Shown here piece after piece: positions 8,731 to 18,031 of a stretch of DNA of 64,000 nucleotides. The position numbers and the translations under genes are program-made. Source of the stretch: Allobosea sp. UNC402CLCol. GTDB lineage: Bacteria > Pseudomonadota > Alphaproteobacteria > Rhizobiales > Beijerinckiaceae. The notes beneath the pieces are model-generated. The model was not told the origin of the DNA and did no database searches. It saw only the letters and a program-made list of their open reading frames with translations. The stretch's first letter is position 1; each line of letters opens with the position of its first letter. The stretch lies in assembly GCF_000745475.1 (NCBI RefSeq), contig NZ_JQJJ01000010.1, positions 744,001 through 808,000 on the forward strand, written 5' to 3'.

Positions 8731-10044
8731 TCAGCCGTCGCTGACACGGCGCCAGAAATCCGAGGAGAAGCCGGGATCGATATGAGTGGCGAAATCGCGC
8801 CATTGCGGAAAGGAGGCCTGGAAGGTCGCCGCCGACATGCGGGCATCCTTGTAGGGGTTCACCCGGCCCCCGGCCTCGATCGCGATCCGGTCCAATTCCG
8901 TCAGCAGCGCCTCGGTCCGGGCGCCGCGATTGGGGAAATCGAGCGTCAGCGTCGCGCCCTGGATCGGGAAGGACATCAGCCCCGGCGAGCGCTTGGCGCC
9001 GAAGAGCTTGAGCACGGTCAGGAACGAGGCCTCGCCGGCAGCGAGCGTCCGGCTCAGCATCTCCTCGACGGCGCGGCGGGCGCCGGCCATCGGCACGGCG
9101 CATTGGAACTGCCTCAGGCCCTGCGGGCCATAGGCGCGGTTCCAGTCGCGGATCCGGTCGAGCGGGTAGAAGAACGGCCGATAAGGCACACGCCGTGGCG
9201 CCGCCCCGCGCGGCTGGCTGTGACGATAGAGCCAGTTGAAGGCACTGAGCGTCACCCGGTTAATCAGGGGAAAGGGTGGTTCGATCGGAAAGCGCAGGTT
9301 GCGGCCGGGCTGTGGCGGCAGGAAGCCGAAATCGGGCGCATGGTTGGCGCGGAAGAAGACGCCGCGGCCGAAGTGCCGGCCGCTGGCGAGGGCGTCGATC
9401 CAGGCCACGGTGTAGTCATGCGTCGAGTCGGATTCGGCGGCCAGTCCGAAGAAGCCGTCGAGGCTGTCGAAATGCAGGACCTCCTGCTCCATTGCGGCCG
9501 AGCGGATCGGCATGAGCTGGAGCGTCACCTGCGTGATGAGCCCGGTCAGCCCGAAGCCTCCGATGGTGGCGGCGAAGAGATCGGCATTCATGTCCGGCGC
9601 GCAAAGGATGCGCTGGCCGTCGGAGCGCATCAGCTCGAAGGCGCGGACATGGCAGCCGAAAGTGCCGGCGGCATGATGGTTCTTGCCATGGACGTCGTTG
9701 GCGAGCGCGCCGCCGATGGTCACGAAGCTCGTTCCGGGCGTGACGCAGGGGAACCAGCCGGCCGGAACCACGATATCGAGCAGGCGGTCGAGCAGGAGCC
9801 CCGCGCCGCAGGTCAGCAGGCCGGTTTCCCGGTCGAAGGTCTGGACGTTGGCGAGCGAACGCGCATCGATCAGCGAGCCCCGGCTGTTCAGGCAGGAATC
9901 GCCATAGGAGCGGCCATTGCCGTAGGCGAGGACGGGGCGGCGGAAGCGATCGGGCCGCTCGATCCAGTCAGCCGCATCGACGATCTCGCTGCCCTGCGCC
10001 GAGAGCCCGCCCCAGGAGCGATACGCGCCGCGGGGGACGGTCAT
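8731..10044 (-). CDS. DprE1-like FAD-dependent polyprenylphosphoryl-ribose oxidase
   Basis: 437 residues. An N-terminal FAD_binding_4 domain carries YGNGRSYGD (the flavin pyrophosphate loop) and DVHGKNHHAAGTFGCHV, nearly the same as the active-site segment of mycobacterial DprE1. The C-terminal domain ends with NPYKDARMSAATF, where the lysine matches DprE1 K418. By analogy it oxidises the 2-hydroxyl of a polyprenylphosphoryl-ribose to the keto form. The benzothiazinone-reactive Cys387 of Mycobacterium aligns with a threonine (LTLDFP) here. Its ATG overlaps the UbiA gene stop by four bases, so both are made together. The DprE2 reductase partner is not obvious nearby. Confidence 0.87.
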   Translation of the reverse strand: MTVPRGAYRSWGGLSAQGSEIVDAADWIERPDRFRRPVLAYGNGRSYGDSCLNSRGSLIDARSLANVQTFDRETGLLTCGAGLLLDRLLDIVVPAGWFPCVTPGTSFVTIGGALANDVHGKNHHAAGTFGCHVRAFELMRSDGQRILCAPDMNADLFAATIGGFGLTGLITQVTLQLMPIRSAAMEQEVLHFDSLDGFFGLAAESDSTHDYTVAWIDALASGRHFGRGVFFRANHAPDFGFLPPQPGRNLRFPIEPPFPLINRVTLSAFNWLYRHSQPRGAAPRRVPYRPFFYPLDRIRDWNRAYGPQGLRQFQCAVPMAGARRAVEEMLSRTLAAGEASFLTVLKLFGAKRSPGLMSFPIQGATLTLDFPNRGARTEALLTELDRIAIEAGGRVNPYKDARMSAATFQASFPQWRDFATHIDPGFSSDFWRRVSDG

Positions 10045-10931
10045 GGCAGGATCGTCGCCAGGACCATGATGGCGATGACGACGAGGCCCATGAGCTGGCT
10101 GCGCCAGTCGCGGATCATGAAGACCAGCGGATCGTCGGGCATGCCGCCACGGCGGGCCATGAACCAGATGCGCGCCATCTGGTAGAGGACGATCGGGCAG
10201 AGCAGCCAGATCAGCTCGGGGTGGCGGTAGAGCTGCTTCACGTTGGCGCTGTCGACATAGAGCGCCATGATCAGCGCACAGGTGCAGCCCGAGGCCATGC
10301 CGAGCTGCGAGAGCGCCTCGATATCCTCGACCTGATAGCCGCGCCCGGCCTTCTTCAGGCCGGACTGGTCCGCGGTGATGCGCAATTCGGCATAGCGCTT
10401 CACCAGTGCGAGGCTGAGGAAGAGGAACATCGAGAAGGCCAATAGCCAGGACGAGATCGGGACGGCCGCGGCCGCGTTGCCGGCCAGGATGCGCAGCGTG
10501 TGCATCGCCGCCAGGCCGAGAACGTCGACCAGCAGCCTGCGCTTGAGAAAGAGGAGATAGGTCAGCGCCAGGAAGAGATAGGCCAGCAGCGCCAGCATGA
10601 AGCTCTGTGGCTGCGGCACGAGAAGGACGGTCGAGAACGCGGCGAGCAGGAGCACGGGCACCGCGGCGTAGGCCTGGGCGGCGGTGATCTCGCCGGCGGC
10701 GAGGGGGCGCTTGCGCTTGGTCGGATGCAGGCGATCCGCCTCGACATCCTTGATGTCGTTGAGGAGATAGATCGCGGAGGCGATCAGGCTGAAGGCGATG
10801 AAAGCGATGACACCGTGCCAGAGGGCCGCCGGGTCGAAGACATCGTGATTAAGCAGGATCGGGACGAAGACGAGCCCGTTCTTGAGCCAGTGATGGGGGC
10901 GCATGGCCCGGATCATGGCGGACGCAGACAT
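10041..10931 (-). CDS. UbiA-family prenyltransferase, 5-phosphoribosyl-polyprenol synthase type
   Basis: 296 residues from ATG 10931 with GGGAG about 8 bases upstream. It has about eight or nine membrane helices, the first Asp-rich motif NDIKDVEADRLHP (58-70) and the basic KRKRPLAAG that follows it. RPHHWLKNGLVF at the N-terminus is typical of the Rv3806c/NoeC group, which joins phosphoribosyl pyrophosphate to a polyprenyl phosphate in the inner membrane. Being the first gene of an overlapping pair with a DprE1-like oxidase strongly supports this sub-family over ubiquinone or haem UbiA proteins. Confidence 0.88.
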   Translation of the reverse strand: MSASAMIRAMRPHHWLKNGLVFVPILLNHDVFDPAALWHGVIAFIAFSLIASAIYLLNDIKDVEADRLHPTKRKRPLAAGEITAAQAYAAVPVLLLAAFSTVLLVPQPQSFMLALLAYLFLALTYLLFLKRRLLVDVLGLAAMHTLRILAGNAAAAVPISSWLLAFSMFLFLSLALVKRYAELRITADQSGLKKAGRGYQVEDIEALSQLGMASGCTCALIMALYVDSANVKQLYRHPELIWLLCPIVLYQMARIWFMARRGGMPDDPLVFMIRDWRSQLMGLVVIAIMVLATILP

Positions 10932-11225
10932 GTTCGGGCTCCCAGCGCTCCTGCGACATGCGCTGCTTCCCGCCGTACGGGGTAGCAACGGCCGGTTGTA
11001 CCGGCGCCGGGGTTTTGAGCTGAAAACTCCTAAGCTGACGTGCATGAGCCGCAAAAACGGGCAATGAATTCAACGCCATGCTTAACGGGCGGCTTCCATG
11101 ATCGCGGAAACCGGCTCCGGAGGCCAAGACGGCTCCGGGGCGTCGGGCATGGACGCTGCTGCCCATGCCCGTCATTCGTTACGCCGCGGGCGCGCGCAGC
11201 AGCCGCCGAGCGAAGCGAGGTCGGC
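10932..11225. other. Intergenic region with probable promoter for the UbiA operon
   Basis: No coding potential that I trust. The part nearest the UbiA start (10990-11100) is less GC-rich than its surroundings and is the likely promoter side for the - strand UbiA/DprE1-like pair. The part near 11180-11225 is the 3' flank of the DUF533 gene and is strongly GC-rich, without a clear T-tailed hairpin. Confidence 0.4.
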
Positions 11226-12110
11226 TCAGACCTTCGCGGTGCTCGCGGCGGCGTCGATATTGGCGACGAGCTCGGCGTCGAGCCCGAGAGAGCCGGCCAG
11301 ACCCGCCAGGAAGTCCTTCTCGGCGGGCGTATCCGGATTGATGGCGATGCGCGCGGCCGTATAGATCTGCGCCGCCATCTCGGGTGATGCGGCGGCATCG
11401 GCGAGCTGATCGATCGAGGCGGGCTTGGCCATCTCCTTCGTCAGCCAGTCATGCGCTTCGGCATCGAGCCCGGCGTCCTTGAGGCCGCCGAGGATGGCGC
11501 CGCGCTCCTGCGCATCGATGTTGCCGTCGGCCGCCGCGGCCGCGATCATGGCGCGGATGAGGGTGAGGGCCGTCGCCTCCGTGGCGGCCTGCGGCTCAAA
11601 GCCGCTGCCGGCGGGCGCGGGCAGGATCTGCTGATGATTGCCGTCGAGGAGCGGCTTGCCGGCCTGGTAATTCTGGTAGGCCCTGTAGGCGAGGCCGCCG
11701 ATAAGGGCCATGCCGCCGAGCTTGGCGGCCGACGCCGCGACCGAGCGGCCGGCGCCGGTGCCGAAGACGAGCGCGCCGAGGCCACCCAGAACGGCGGTCG
11801 CCAGGGCCGGATTGCTGGTGAGGACGCCCTTGGCCTGCGCGAGCAACTCGTCGGGCGTCCGTCCGCCGGTGGCGCGGCCGAGCGCATCCGAGGCGCCCTG
11901 CTGCACGCCCGTCTGGCGTGCGGCGTCGCCGAGCCCTTGCGTGGCCTGGGTGAGGATCTGGCCGGCGAGGCCGCCGAGCCCGCCTGAGCGCTGAACCTGC
12001 TCCGCCAGCCCGCCGAGCACGCCGCTAAGACCGCCCTGCTGGCCCGTCTGCCCGGCAGCCTGGCTGCCGGCGTTGACCAGCGCATCGAGCAGCGATTTGG
12101 CGTTGAACAT
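11226..12110 (-). CDS. DUF533 (YebE-like) membrane protein with TerB-like domain
   Basis: 294 residues. The N-terminal 100 residues are Gln/Gly/Leu rich and of low complexity (GGLSGVLGGLAEQVQRSGGLGG). One hydrophobic stretch covers LATAVLGGLGALVFG and KLGGMALIGGLAYRAYQNYQ (about 100-150). The C-terminal half (ALTLIRAMIAAAAADGNIDAQERGAILG onward) is the helical TerB/DUF533 fold. The family is anchored to the inner membrane and its function is unknown. It stands alone, between the UbiA promoter and the Lrp regulator. Confidence 0.85.
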   Translation of the reverse strand: MFNAKSLLDALVNAGSQAAGQTGQQGGLSGVLGGLAEQVQRSGGLGGLAGQILTQATQGLGDAARQTGVQQGASDALGRATGGRTPDELLAQAKGVLTSNPALATAVLGGLGALVFGTGAGRSVAASAAKLGGMALIGGLAYRAYQNYQAGKPLLDGNHQQILPAPAGSGFEPQAATEATALTLIRAMIAAAAADGNIDAQERGAILGGLKDAGLDAEAHDWLTKEMAKPASIDQLADAAASPEMAAQIYTAARIAINPDTPAEKDFLAGLAGSLGLDAELVANIDAAASTAKV

Positions 12111-12211
12111 GTCGGTTCTCCCTGACGATTTCGGCTAGGCGCGGATGCGGCCGGTCGGATCAGCCATGCAAAGACGGCCTGACGAAGGCAGGAGTTTGCA
12201 CAGCTTCGCGC

Positions 12212-12682
12212 TCAAGTCATCGGCAGCGGCAACAGACCCGGCTCCTTCAGCGTTTCGAGGGCGATCTCGGAACGCACGCGGGCCACGCTCTCATGCGGCA
12301 TCAGCACTTCGTTCACGAGCCGGGCGAGCTCCTTGAGATCGCCGACGGCGACCTTGAGCAGGTAGTCGGCCTCGCCCGTCAGCGCATGGGCTTCGAGGAT
12401 CGCCGGGGTCAGACGCACGAGATCGCGGAAGCGACGGGCATTGTCGCGGGAATGGGTGTCGAGCGCGACATGGATGAAGACGATGACGCCGAGGCCGACC
12501 GCCGAGGGATCGAGCGCCGCGCGATAGCCCTGGATCACGCCATCCTGTTCGAGACGCTGGCGGCGGCGCGAGACCTGGCTCGCGGACAGGCCGACCCGCT
12601 CGGCCAGGGCCGCGTTGGTCAGGGACGCATCCTGCTGCAAGGCATCGAGCAGGCGCCAGTCGAATGCGTCGAGAGCGGTCAT
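12212..12682 (-). CDS. Lrp/AsnC-family transcriptional regulator
   Basis: 156 residues. An N-terminal helix-turn-helix ([24 protein letters not shown], about 22-45) is followed by the RAM effector-binding domain ([20 protein letters not shown]... [13 protein letters not shown]). It is divergent from the 4-hydroxyphenylpyruvate dioxygenase gene across 124 bases, so it probably regulates it in response to an aromatic amino acid. The shared region 12725-12775 is AT-rich and holds two TTTGCA words, a plausible Lrp-type binding area. Confidence 0.9.
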   Translation of the reverse strand: MTALDAFDWRLLDALQQDASLTNAALAERVGLSASQVSRRRQRLEQDGVIQGYRAALDPSAVGLGVIVFIHVALDTHSRDNARRFRDLVRLTPAILEAHALTGEADYLLKVAVGDLKELARLVNEVLMPHESVARVRSEIALETLKEPGLLPLPMT

Positions 12683-12806
12683 TTCGTGCGGCTTTCTCGC
12701 TTTTGATGCGAGTATCGTGCGTCATTTTCCGATTTGCAATTCAGTTTGCACGCCACTTGCCGCCAGCTCGCGCGATCATGGCGATCATCTCGAGGAGGAG
12801 ATCGCT
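12683..12806. promoter_or_regulatory. Divergent promoter region between Lrp regulator and hppD
   Basis: 124 bases separate the two divergent starts. The segment around 12720-12765 is AT-rich for this genome (CATTTTCCGATTTGCAATT) and contains two TTTGCA words spaced by about one helical turn. GAGGAGGAG at 12792-12800 is the strong ribosome site of the dioxygenase. Confidence 0.45.
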
Positions 12807-13943
12807 ATGGGACCGTTTCCGCATGATGCCGCGCCGCCTGAAATCTCCGAGGCGAATCCGATGGGTACCGACGGCTTCGAGTTCGTCGAGTTCGCCCATC
12901 CGGAGCCGGAAAAGCTCGGCGCGCTGTTCGGGACGATGAGTTTCGTGCCGGTCGCGCGCCACCGTTCGAAGCGCGTCACGCTCTACCGGCAGGGCGACGT
13001 GAATTTCGTCGTCAATGCCGAGCCGAATTCCTTCGCGCAGGATTTCGCCGCCGCGCATGGGCCATGCGCCTGCGCGATGGCCTTCCGCGTCGTCGATGCG
13101 AAGCAGGCCTTCGATCGCGCCGTCTCGCTCGGCGCCGAGCCCTATGTGAGCAGGATCGGCCCCGGCGAGCTCGCCATTCCGGCGGTGAAGGGCATCGGCG
13201 GCTCGCTGCTCTATTTCGTCGACCGCTATGGCGAGAAGGGCTCGATCTGGGATGTCGATTTCGAATGGATCGGCGAGAAGAACCCGCATCCCGAGCCGGC
13301 GGGGCTGTATTATCTCGATCACCTGACCCACAACGTCCATCGCGGCCGCATGGACCATTGGGCCGGCTGGTACGGCAAGCTCTTCAATTTCCGCGAGATT
13401 CGCTTCTTCAACATCGAGGGCAAGCTGACCGGCCTGATTTCGCGGGCGCTGACCTCGCCTTGCGGCAAGATCCGCATCCCGATCAACGAATCCCTCGACG
13501 ACAGGAGCCAGATCGAGGAATACCTGCGCCAGTACAAGGGCGAGGGCATCCAGCATGTCGCCATGGGCTCGCGCGACATCTATGCCAGCGTCGAGGCCCT
13601 GCGCGGCAACGGCCTGCCGTTCATGCCATCGCCGCCCGCGACCTATTACGAGAAGGTCGATGCCCGCGTGCCGAACCATGGCGAGCCGGTTGAGCGGCTC
13701 AAGGCCAACGGCATCCTGATCGATGGCGAGGGGGCAGTGGCGCTTGGCGAGAAGGCGGGCCGGATGAGCAAGGTCTTGCTGCAGATCTTCTCCGGCACGG
13801 TGCTCGGGCCGATCTTCTTCGAGTTCATCGAGCGCAAGGGCGATGACGGCTTCGGCGAGGGCAACTTCCGGGCCCTGTTCGAATCGATCGAGGAGGACCA
13901 GGTCCGGCGCGGTGTATTGAAGCCGGCTACCGCGGCCGAATGA
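12807..13943 (+). CDS. hppD: 4-hydroxyphenylpyruvate dioxygenase
   Basis: 378 residues from ATG 12807, behind GAGGAGGAG. This Fe(II) enzyme converts 4-hydroxyphenylpyruvate to homogentisate in tyrosine breakdown. Two vicinal-oxygen-chelate domains are present. The iron ligands are readable as H172 (DHLTHNV), H250 (IQHVAM) and E339 (IFFEFIER), matching H161, H240 and E322 of the Pseudomonas enzyme. The length is normal. No homogentisate dioxygenase or maleylacetoacetate isomerase is adjacent, so the rest of the pathway lies elsewhere. An Lrp-type regulator is divergent. Confidence 0.97.
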   Translation: MGPFPHDAAPPEISEANPMGTDGFEFVEFAHPEPEKLGALFGTMSFVPVARHRSKRVTLYRQGDVNFVVNAEPNSFAQDFAAAHGPCACAMAFRVVDAKQAFDRAVSLGAEPYVSRIGPGELAIPAVKGIGGSLLYFVDRYGEKGSIWDVDFEWIGEKNPHPEPAGLYYLDHLTHNVHRGRMDHWAGWYGKLFNFREIRFFNIEGKLTGLISRALTSPCGKIRIPINESLDDRSQIEEYLRQYKGEGIQHVAMGSRDIYASVEALRGNGLPFMPSPPATYYEKVDARVPNHGEPVERLKANGILIDGEGAVALGEKAGRMSKVLLQIFSGTVLGPIFFEFIERKGDDGFGEGNFRALFESIEEDQVRRGVLKPATAAE

Positions 13944-13961
13944 CGCCGTCGGCCGTCGCCG

Positions 13962-14768
13962 TCAGGGCGCGAGCTTGCGCATCAGCAGCGGCGCGCCGAT
14001 GGCGGGGTCCTTGCGCCACTGGCCGTTCTCGAAGACGAGCTCGGTGCCGTGGCCCCGGCGGGCGACGAGCGACAGCCGCCCGCCGGCATAGCGCCAGCCG
14101 ACCGGGTCGAAGATGGTGAGGCCGACATCCTGGCAGGAGCCCTCGAAGGCGGTGCCGCCCTGCTGCCCGCCCGCGGCCGGGGCCGAGAGCACGAGACGAC
14201 AGGCCTCGCGGTTCTGCTGGCGCATCAGGATGTAGCGGCCGGGGACCGTCTCGGGCGCGGGTGCCTGGGCCGGATCGACCGTCGTCTGCCGTTGCGCGGC
14301 TTCGGATGCAGCTGCGGCGGCGCCCTGCAGAGCACGGGCGGCGAGGCGCGGATGCCCCTTCCCGGAGAGGCGATAGCCCTTGCCGTCGCTGCCTTTGCCC
14401 TCCACCCCAGTTTCGGCGGAGCCGCCCTGAAAGCTCACCACGGCCTTGCCGCCGGCGTCGAGCAGTTGCGGCTGGCCGCTCGCATTCAGCGTCCATGCCG
14501 TCGCGCTGTCCAGGATGGGCAGGGCGCGGCGGCAGGTCGCGGGGAAGCGCAACTGGCGGCCGTTTGCGGTCGCTTCCGTGCCGAAGGTGAGGGTGCAGCG
14601 GCGCGGCGCGTCGGCGAGTTCGAGCTCCCAGGCGCCGAGCCAGCGCCGGATCGCGTCCGGAGCCTTGTCGGCGCCGCGCGGAAGCGGCGCCGGCTGGGCG
14701 GCGGCCGGCAAGCTGCCGGCGCCGAGAAGGAGAAGCGGCAGAAGCCGGCGAATCAGGCCTTTTTCCAT
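13962..14768 (-). CDS. Exported protein with two AprI/Inh protease-inhibitor-like domains
   Basis: 268 residues from ATG 14768, which lies inside the last codons of the upstream dehydrogenase (16-base overlap). A signal peptide covers residues 1-24 (LLPLLLLGAGSLPAAAQ). Residues 38-115 form one AprI/Inh beta-barrel with a cysteine pair C58/C79, and 174-268 a second with C190/C212. They are joined by an Ala/Gln-rich linker. Single-domain relatives such as AprI inhibit serralysin-type metalloproteases in the periplasm. No such protease gene is in view, so the target is unknown. Confidence 0.75.
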   Translation of the reverse strand: MEKGLIRRLLPLLLLGAGSLPAAAQPAPLPRGADKAPDAIRRWLGAWELELADAPRRCTLTFGTEATANGRQLRFPATCRRALPILDSATAWTLNASGQPQLLDAGGKAVVSFQGGSAETGVEGKGSDGKGYRLSGKGHPRLAARALQGAAAAASEAAQRQTTVDPAQAPAPETVPGRYILMRQQNREACRLVLSAPAAGGQQGGTAFEGSCQDVGLTIFDPVGWRYAGGRLSLVARRGHGTELVFENGQWRKDPAIGAPLLMRKLAP

Positions 14769-15742
14769 GGTGTCTCCGGCACGGGCGTCAGCGGACCCTT
14801 GCCATCGAACCATGAAACCATGTTGTCGACCAGAAGCTGGCCCATCGCCTCGCGGGTGTGGACGGAGGCCGAGCCGACATGGGGCAGCAGCACGGCATGC
14901 TCGATGGCGATCAGCTCTGCGGGTACGCGCGGCTCGTCCTCGAAGACGTCGAGGCCGGCGGAGAGGATGGTCCTGTCCTTGAGCGCCTTGATCAGCGCCT
15001 GCTCGTCGACGACCGTGCCGCGTCCGACATTGACCAGGATGCCATTGGGACCCAGTGCCTTCAGCACCTCGGCGTTGATGATGTGATGGGTCGAGGCGCC
15101 GCCCGGCGCGACCGAGATCAGCGTGTCGACATCGGCGGCCATGTCGACCAGCGAGGGATAGTAGGGATAGGACACGTCCGGCTGGCGCGAGCGGCCGTGA
15201 TAGACGACCGGCAGGCCGAAGGCCTCGACGCGCTGCGCCACCGCCTTGCCGATGCGGCCGAGGCCGACGATGCCGACCTTGCGGCCGCGCAGCGAGGTGG
15301 TGAGCGGGTAATTGCCCTTGAGCCACTTGCCCTCGCGCAGGTAGCGATCGACCTGCGGGAGCTGGCGGACCGTGGCGATCAGCAGGCCTATGGCGAGGTC
15401 GGCAACCTCGTCGGTCAGCACGTCGGGCGTGTTGGTGACGACGAGGCCGCGCCGGCCGGCTTCGGCCGCGTCGACATGGTCGTAGCCGACGCCGAAGCTG
15501 GAGATGACCTCGAGCTTGGGCAGCGCGTCGAACAGCGCGCCGTCGACCCGGTTGTGGCCGCCGCCCGCGGCGACGCCGCGCACGCGATCCGCGACCTCGC
15601 GCAGCAGGCCGGCGCGGTCGGCCGCCTTCCACAATTCGTGGACGGTGAAGTGCTGCTTGAGCTGATCGGCGGCATGGGCGATCAGCGGGCCGGTCTGGAT
15701 GATCTCGGTGCGGTCGGAGGCTGGCATCGTCGTCTGGTCCAT
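14753..15742 (-). CDS. D-isomer-specific 2-hydroxyacid dehydrogenase (hydroxypyruvate/glyoxylate reductase type)
   Basis: 329 residues. The nucleotide loop GLGRIG is at 160-165. The catalytic residues are R241 (NVGRGTVVDE), E270 (DVFEDEP) and H288 (LLPHVGSAS). The strand after the second beta unit reads YHGRSRQP, with arginines where NAD-specific enzymes have an acidic residue, which suggests NADPH use. It reduces a short 2-oxoacid in the cytoplasm. A FadR-type regulator lies upstream on the same strand (15854), which may control it. Confidence 0.9.
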   Translation of the reverse strand: MDQTTMPASDRTEIIQTGPLIAHAADQLKQHFTVHELWKAADRAGLLREVADRVRGVAAGGGHNRVDGALFDALPKLEVISSFGVGYDHVDAAEAGRRGLVVTNTPDVLTDEVADLAIGLLIATVRQLPQVDRYLREGKWLKGNYPLTTSLRGRKVGIVGLGRIGKAVAQRVEAFGLPVVYHGRSRQPDVSYPYYPSLVDMAADVDTLISVAPGGASTHHIINAEVLKALGPNGILVNVGRGTVVDEQALIKALKDRTILSAGLDVFEDEPRVPAELIAIEHAVLLPHVGSASVHTREAMGQLLVDNMVSWFDGKGPLTPVPETPWKKA

Positions 15743-15853
15743 CTCTGCGTTGATTCGTGTCTTGTGAATCGATTAAATTCGAATTTAGCCGCCGGGTACC
15801 CCTCGGACGGCCTGTGATCGGGCTGCCAGCGTCACGCCGTATCGGCGGGGCTG

Positions 15854-16627
15854 TTATTTAGTATGCTTTATTCGGGTGATTTTGTCGGGTTCGGCCTGGC
15901 TGACATTCACCGATGCCAGCGTCGTGTTCAAGCTGTCGATGACCAGTCCCGCCATGCGCACGGCGGCGAGATCGCCATCGCGCTCGACGATCGCGGCGAG
16001 GATGTTTTCGTGATCTGGCAGGGAGGCGATGAAGGCCTCGTCGACGCCTTTCTTCAGCACGAGCGACCATTGCAGGGTGGCGATGACCGCGCTCGACAGG
16101 CATTGCAGCGGAGCGTTCTGCGAGGCCGCGAAGATGGCCTCGTGAAAGGCGAGATCGCCGCGCACGCAAGCATCCGAATAGGGCGGATTGTCGATCATGG
16201 CCCGCAACGCGGCCTCGATGCGGGCGATGTCGGCGGCGGTGCGGCGCTGGGCCGCCAGCCGCGCCACGCTGGGCTCGACGAATCGGCGTAACTCGAAGAG
16301 ATCACGGATGAATTTCTCGTTCGGGTCGGCCTCGAAATGCCAGGCCAGGACATCGGTGTCGAGCAGGTTCCAGCGGTCGCGCGGGGCGGCGCGCGTGCCG
16401 CTTTTCGGACGTGCCTCGACGAGCCCCTTGGCGGTGAGCACCTTGACCGCTTCGCGATAGGCCGTGCGCGAAACCGAGATGTCGGCGCGCAGGTCGTCCT
16501 CGTTGGGCAGGAGCTCGCCCGCGCCGATCCGGCCGCTGATGATCGCGACTGCCAGCCTCTGGGCAACCTGGCCGAAAAGCCTGTCGGGATTGAGCGTCGT
16601 CGGCCGCGAGAAATCGCGCATCCGCAT
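15854..16627 (-). CDS. FadR-subfamily GntR transcriptional regulator
   Basis: 257 residues if started at ATG 16627; TTG 16657 and ATG 16621 are alternatives. The winged helix-turn-helix (LFGQVAQRLAVAIISGRIGAGELLPNEDDL... SVSRTAYREAVKVLTAKGLVEARPKSGTR) is followed by the all-helical FCD ligand domain, with metal-binding-type histidines (DLAFHEAIFAAS and LPDHENILAAI). It is divergent from the ABC importer operon at 16860, which it probably represses. A near-consensus GntR half-palindrome lies at 16714-16724. Confidence 0.92.
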   Translation of the reverse strand: MRMRDFSRPTTLNPDRLFGQVAQRLAVAIISGRIGAGELLPNEDDLRADISVSRTAYREAVKVLTAKGLVEARPKSGTRAAPRDRWNLLDTDVLAWHFEADPNEKFIRDLFELRRFVEPSVARLAAQRRTAADIARIEAALRAMIDNPPYSDACVRGDLAFHEAIFAASQNAPLQCLSSAVIATLQWSLVLKKGVDEAFIASLPDHENILAAIVERDGDLAAVRMAGLVIDSLNTTLASVNVSQAEPDKITRIKHTK

Positions 16628-16695
16628 CGATCGACCCGTCCTCTCGCTCTGTGCCAATCGCGTTTCCCCTGAACCCGGTTCGACCTGTGTCGCGC

Positions 16696-16724
16696 TTGAC
16701 AGCTTTCCGGCTATCGTATGACTT
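16696..16724 (+). promoter_or_regulatory. Possible promoter and FadR-type operator of the ABC operon
   Basis: TTGACA at 16696-16701 is followed 15 bases later by TATGAC. Overlapping the -10 area, TCGTATGACTT (16714-16724) matches the GntR/FadR consensus TNGTNNNACNA except for the last base. This placement would let the divergent FadR-type protein block transcription of the operon starting at 16860. Read by eye only. Confidence 0.35.
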
Positions 16725-16859
16725 TATCGCAGACGCATGGGGACACAACCGCTCAGGAGAGGCGGGGCCATATGCATCAATCGGTCACAAGAAGCCGATA
16801 GGCGACAGCGATGCTCGCGCAGTTGCGAGGATCAAGGGAACGGAAGCAGGGAAGAAAAC

Positions 16860-17912
<1,053 letters not shown>

Positions 17913-17920
17913 AGGCAATC

Positions 17921-17962
17921 GCGCGCGGGCCCGTCGCCCGGGCCGCGCGCGGGCGCAGTTTT
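17921..17962 (+). terminator. Intercistronic hairpin with T-run after the ATPase gene
   Basis: GCGCGCGGGCCC (17921-17932) pairs with GGGCCGCGCGC (17940-17950) with one bulged base. A TTTT run follows at 17959-17962. It may partly terminate or process the transcript between ATPase and binding-protein genes, which would change their ratio. Confidence 0.45.
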
Positions 17963-18031
17963 ACGGCGACAATCATGCATGACGAGGGTCCGATGCAGGC
18001 CCTCGCGGCTTTTCACGGAGGGAATATCATC

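Noticed and set aside
14769-15632. Upstream extension of the AprI-like frame to 556 codons
   Set aside because: The extension is an out-of-frame shadow of the 2-hydroxyacid dehydrogenase. A signal peptide begins at ATG 14768, so that is the gene start.
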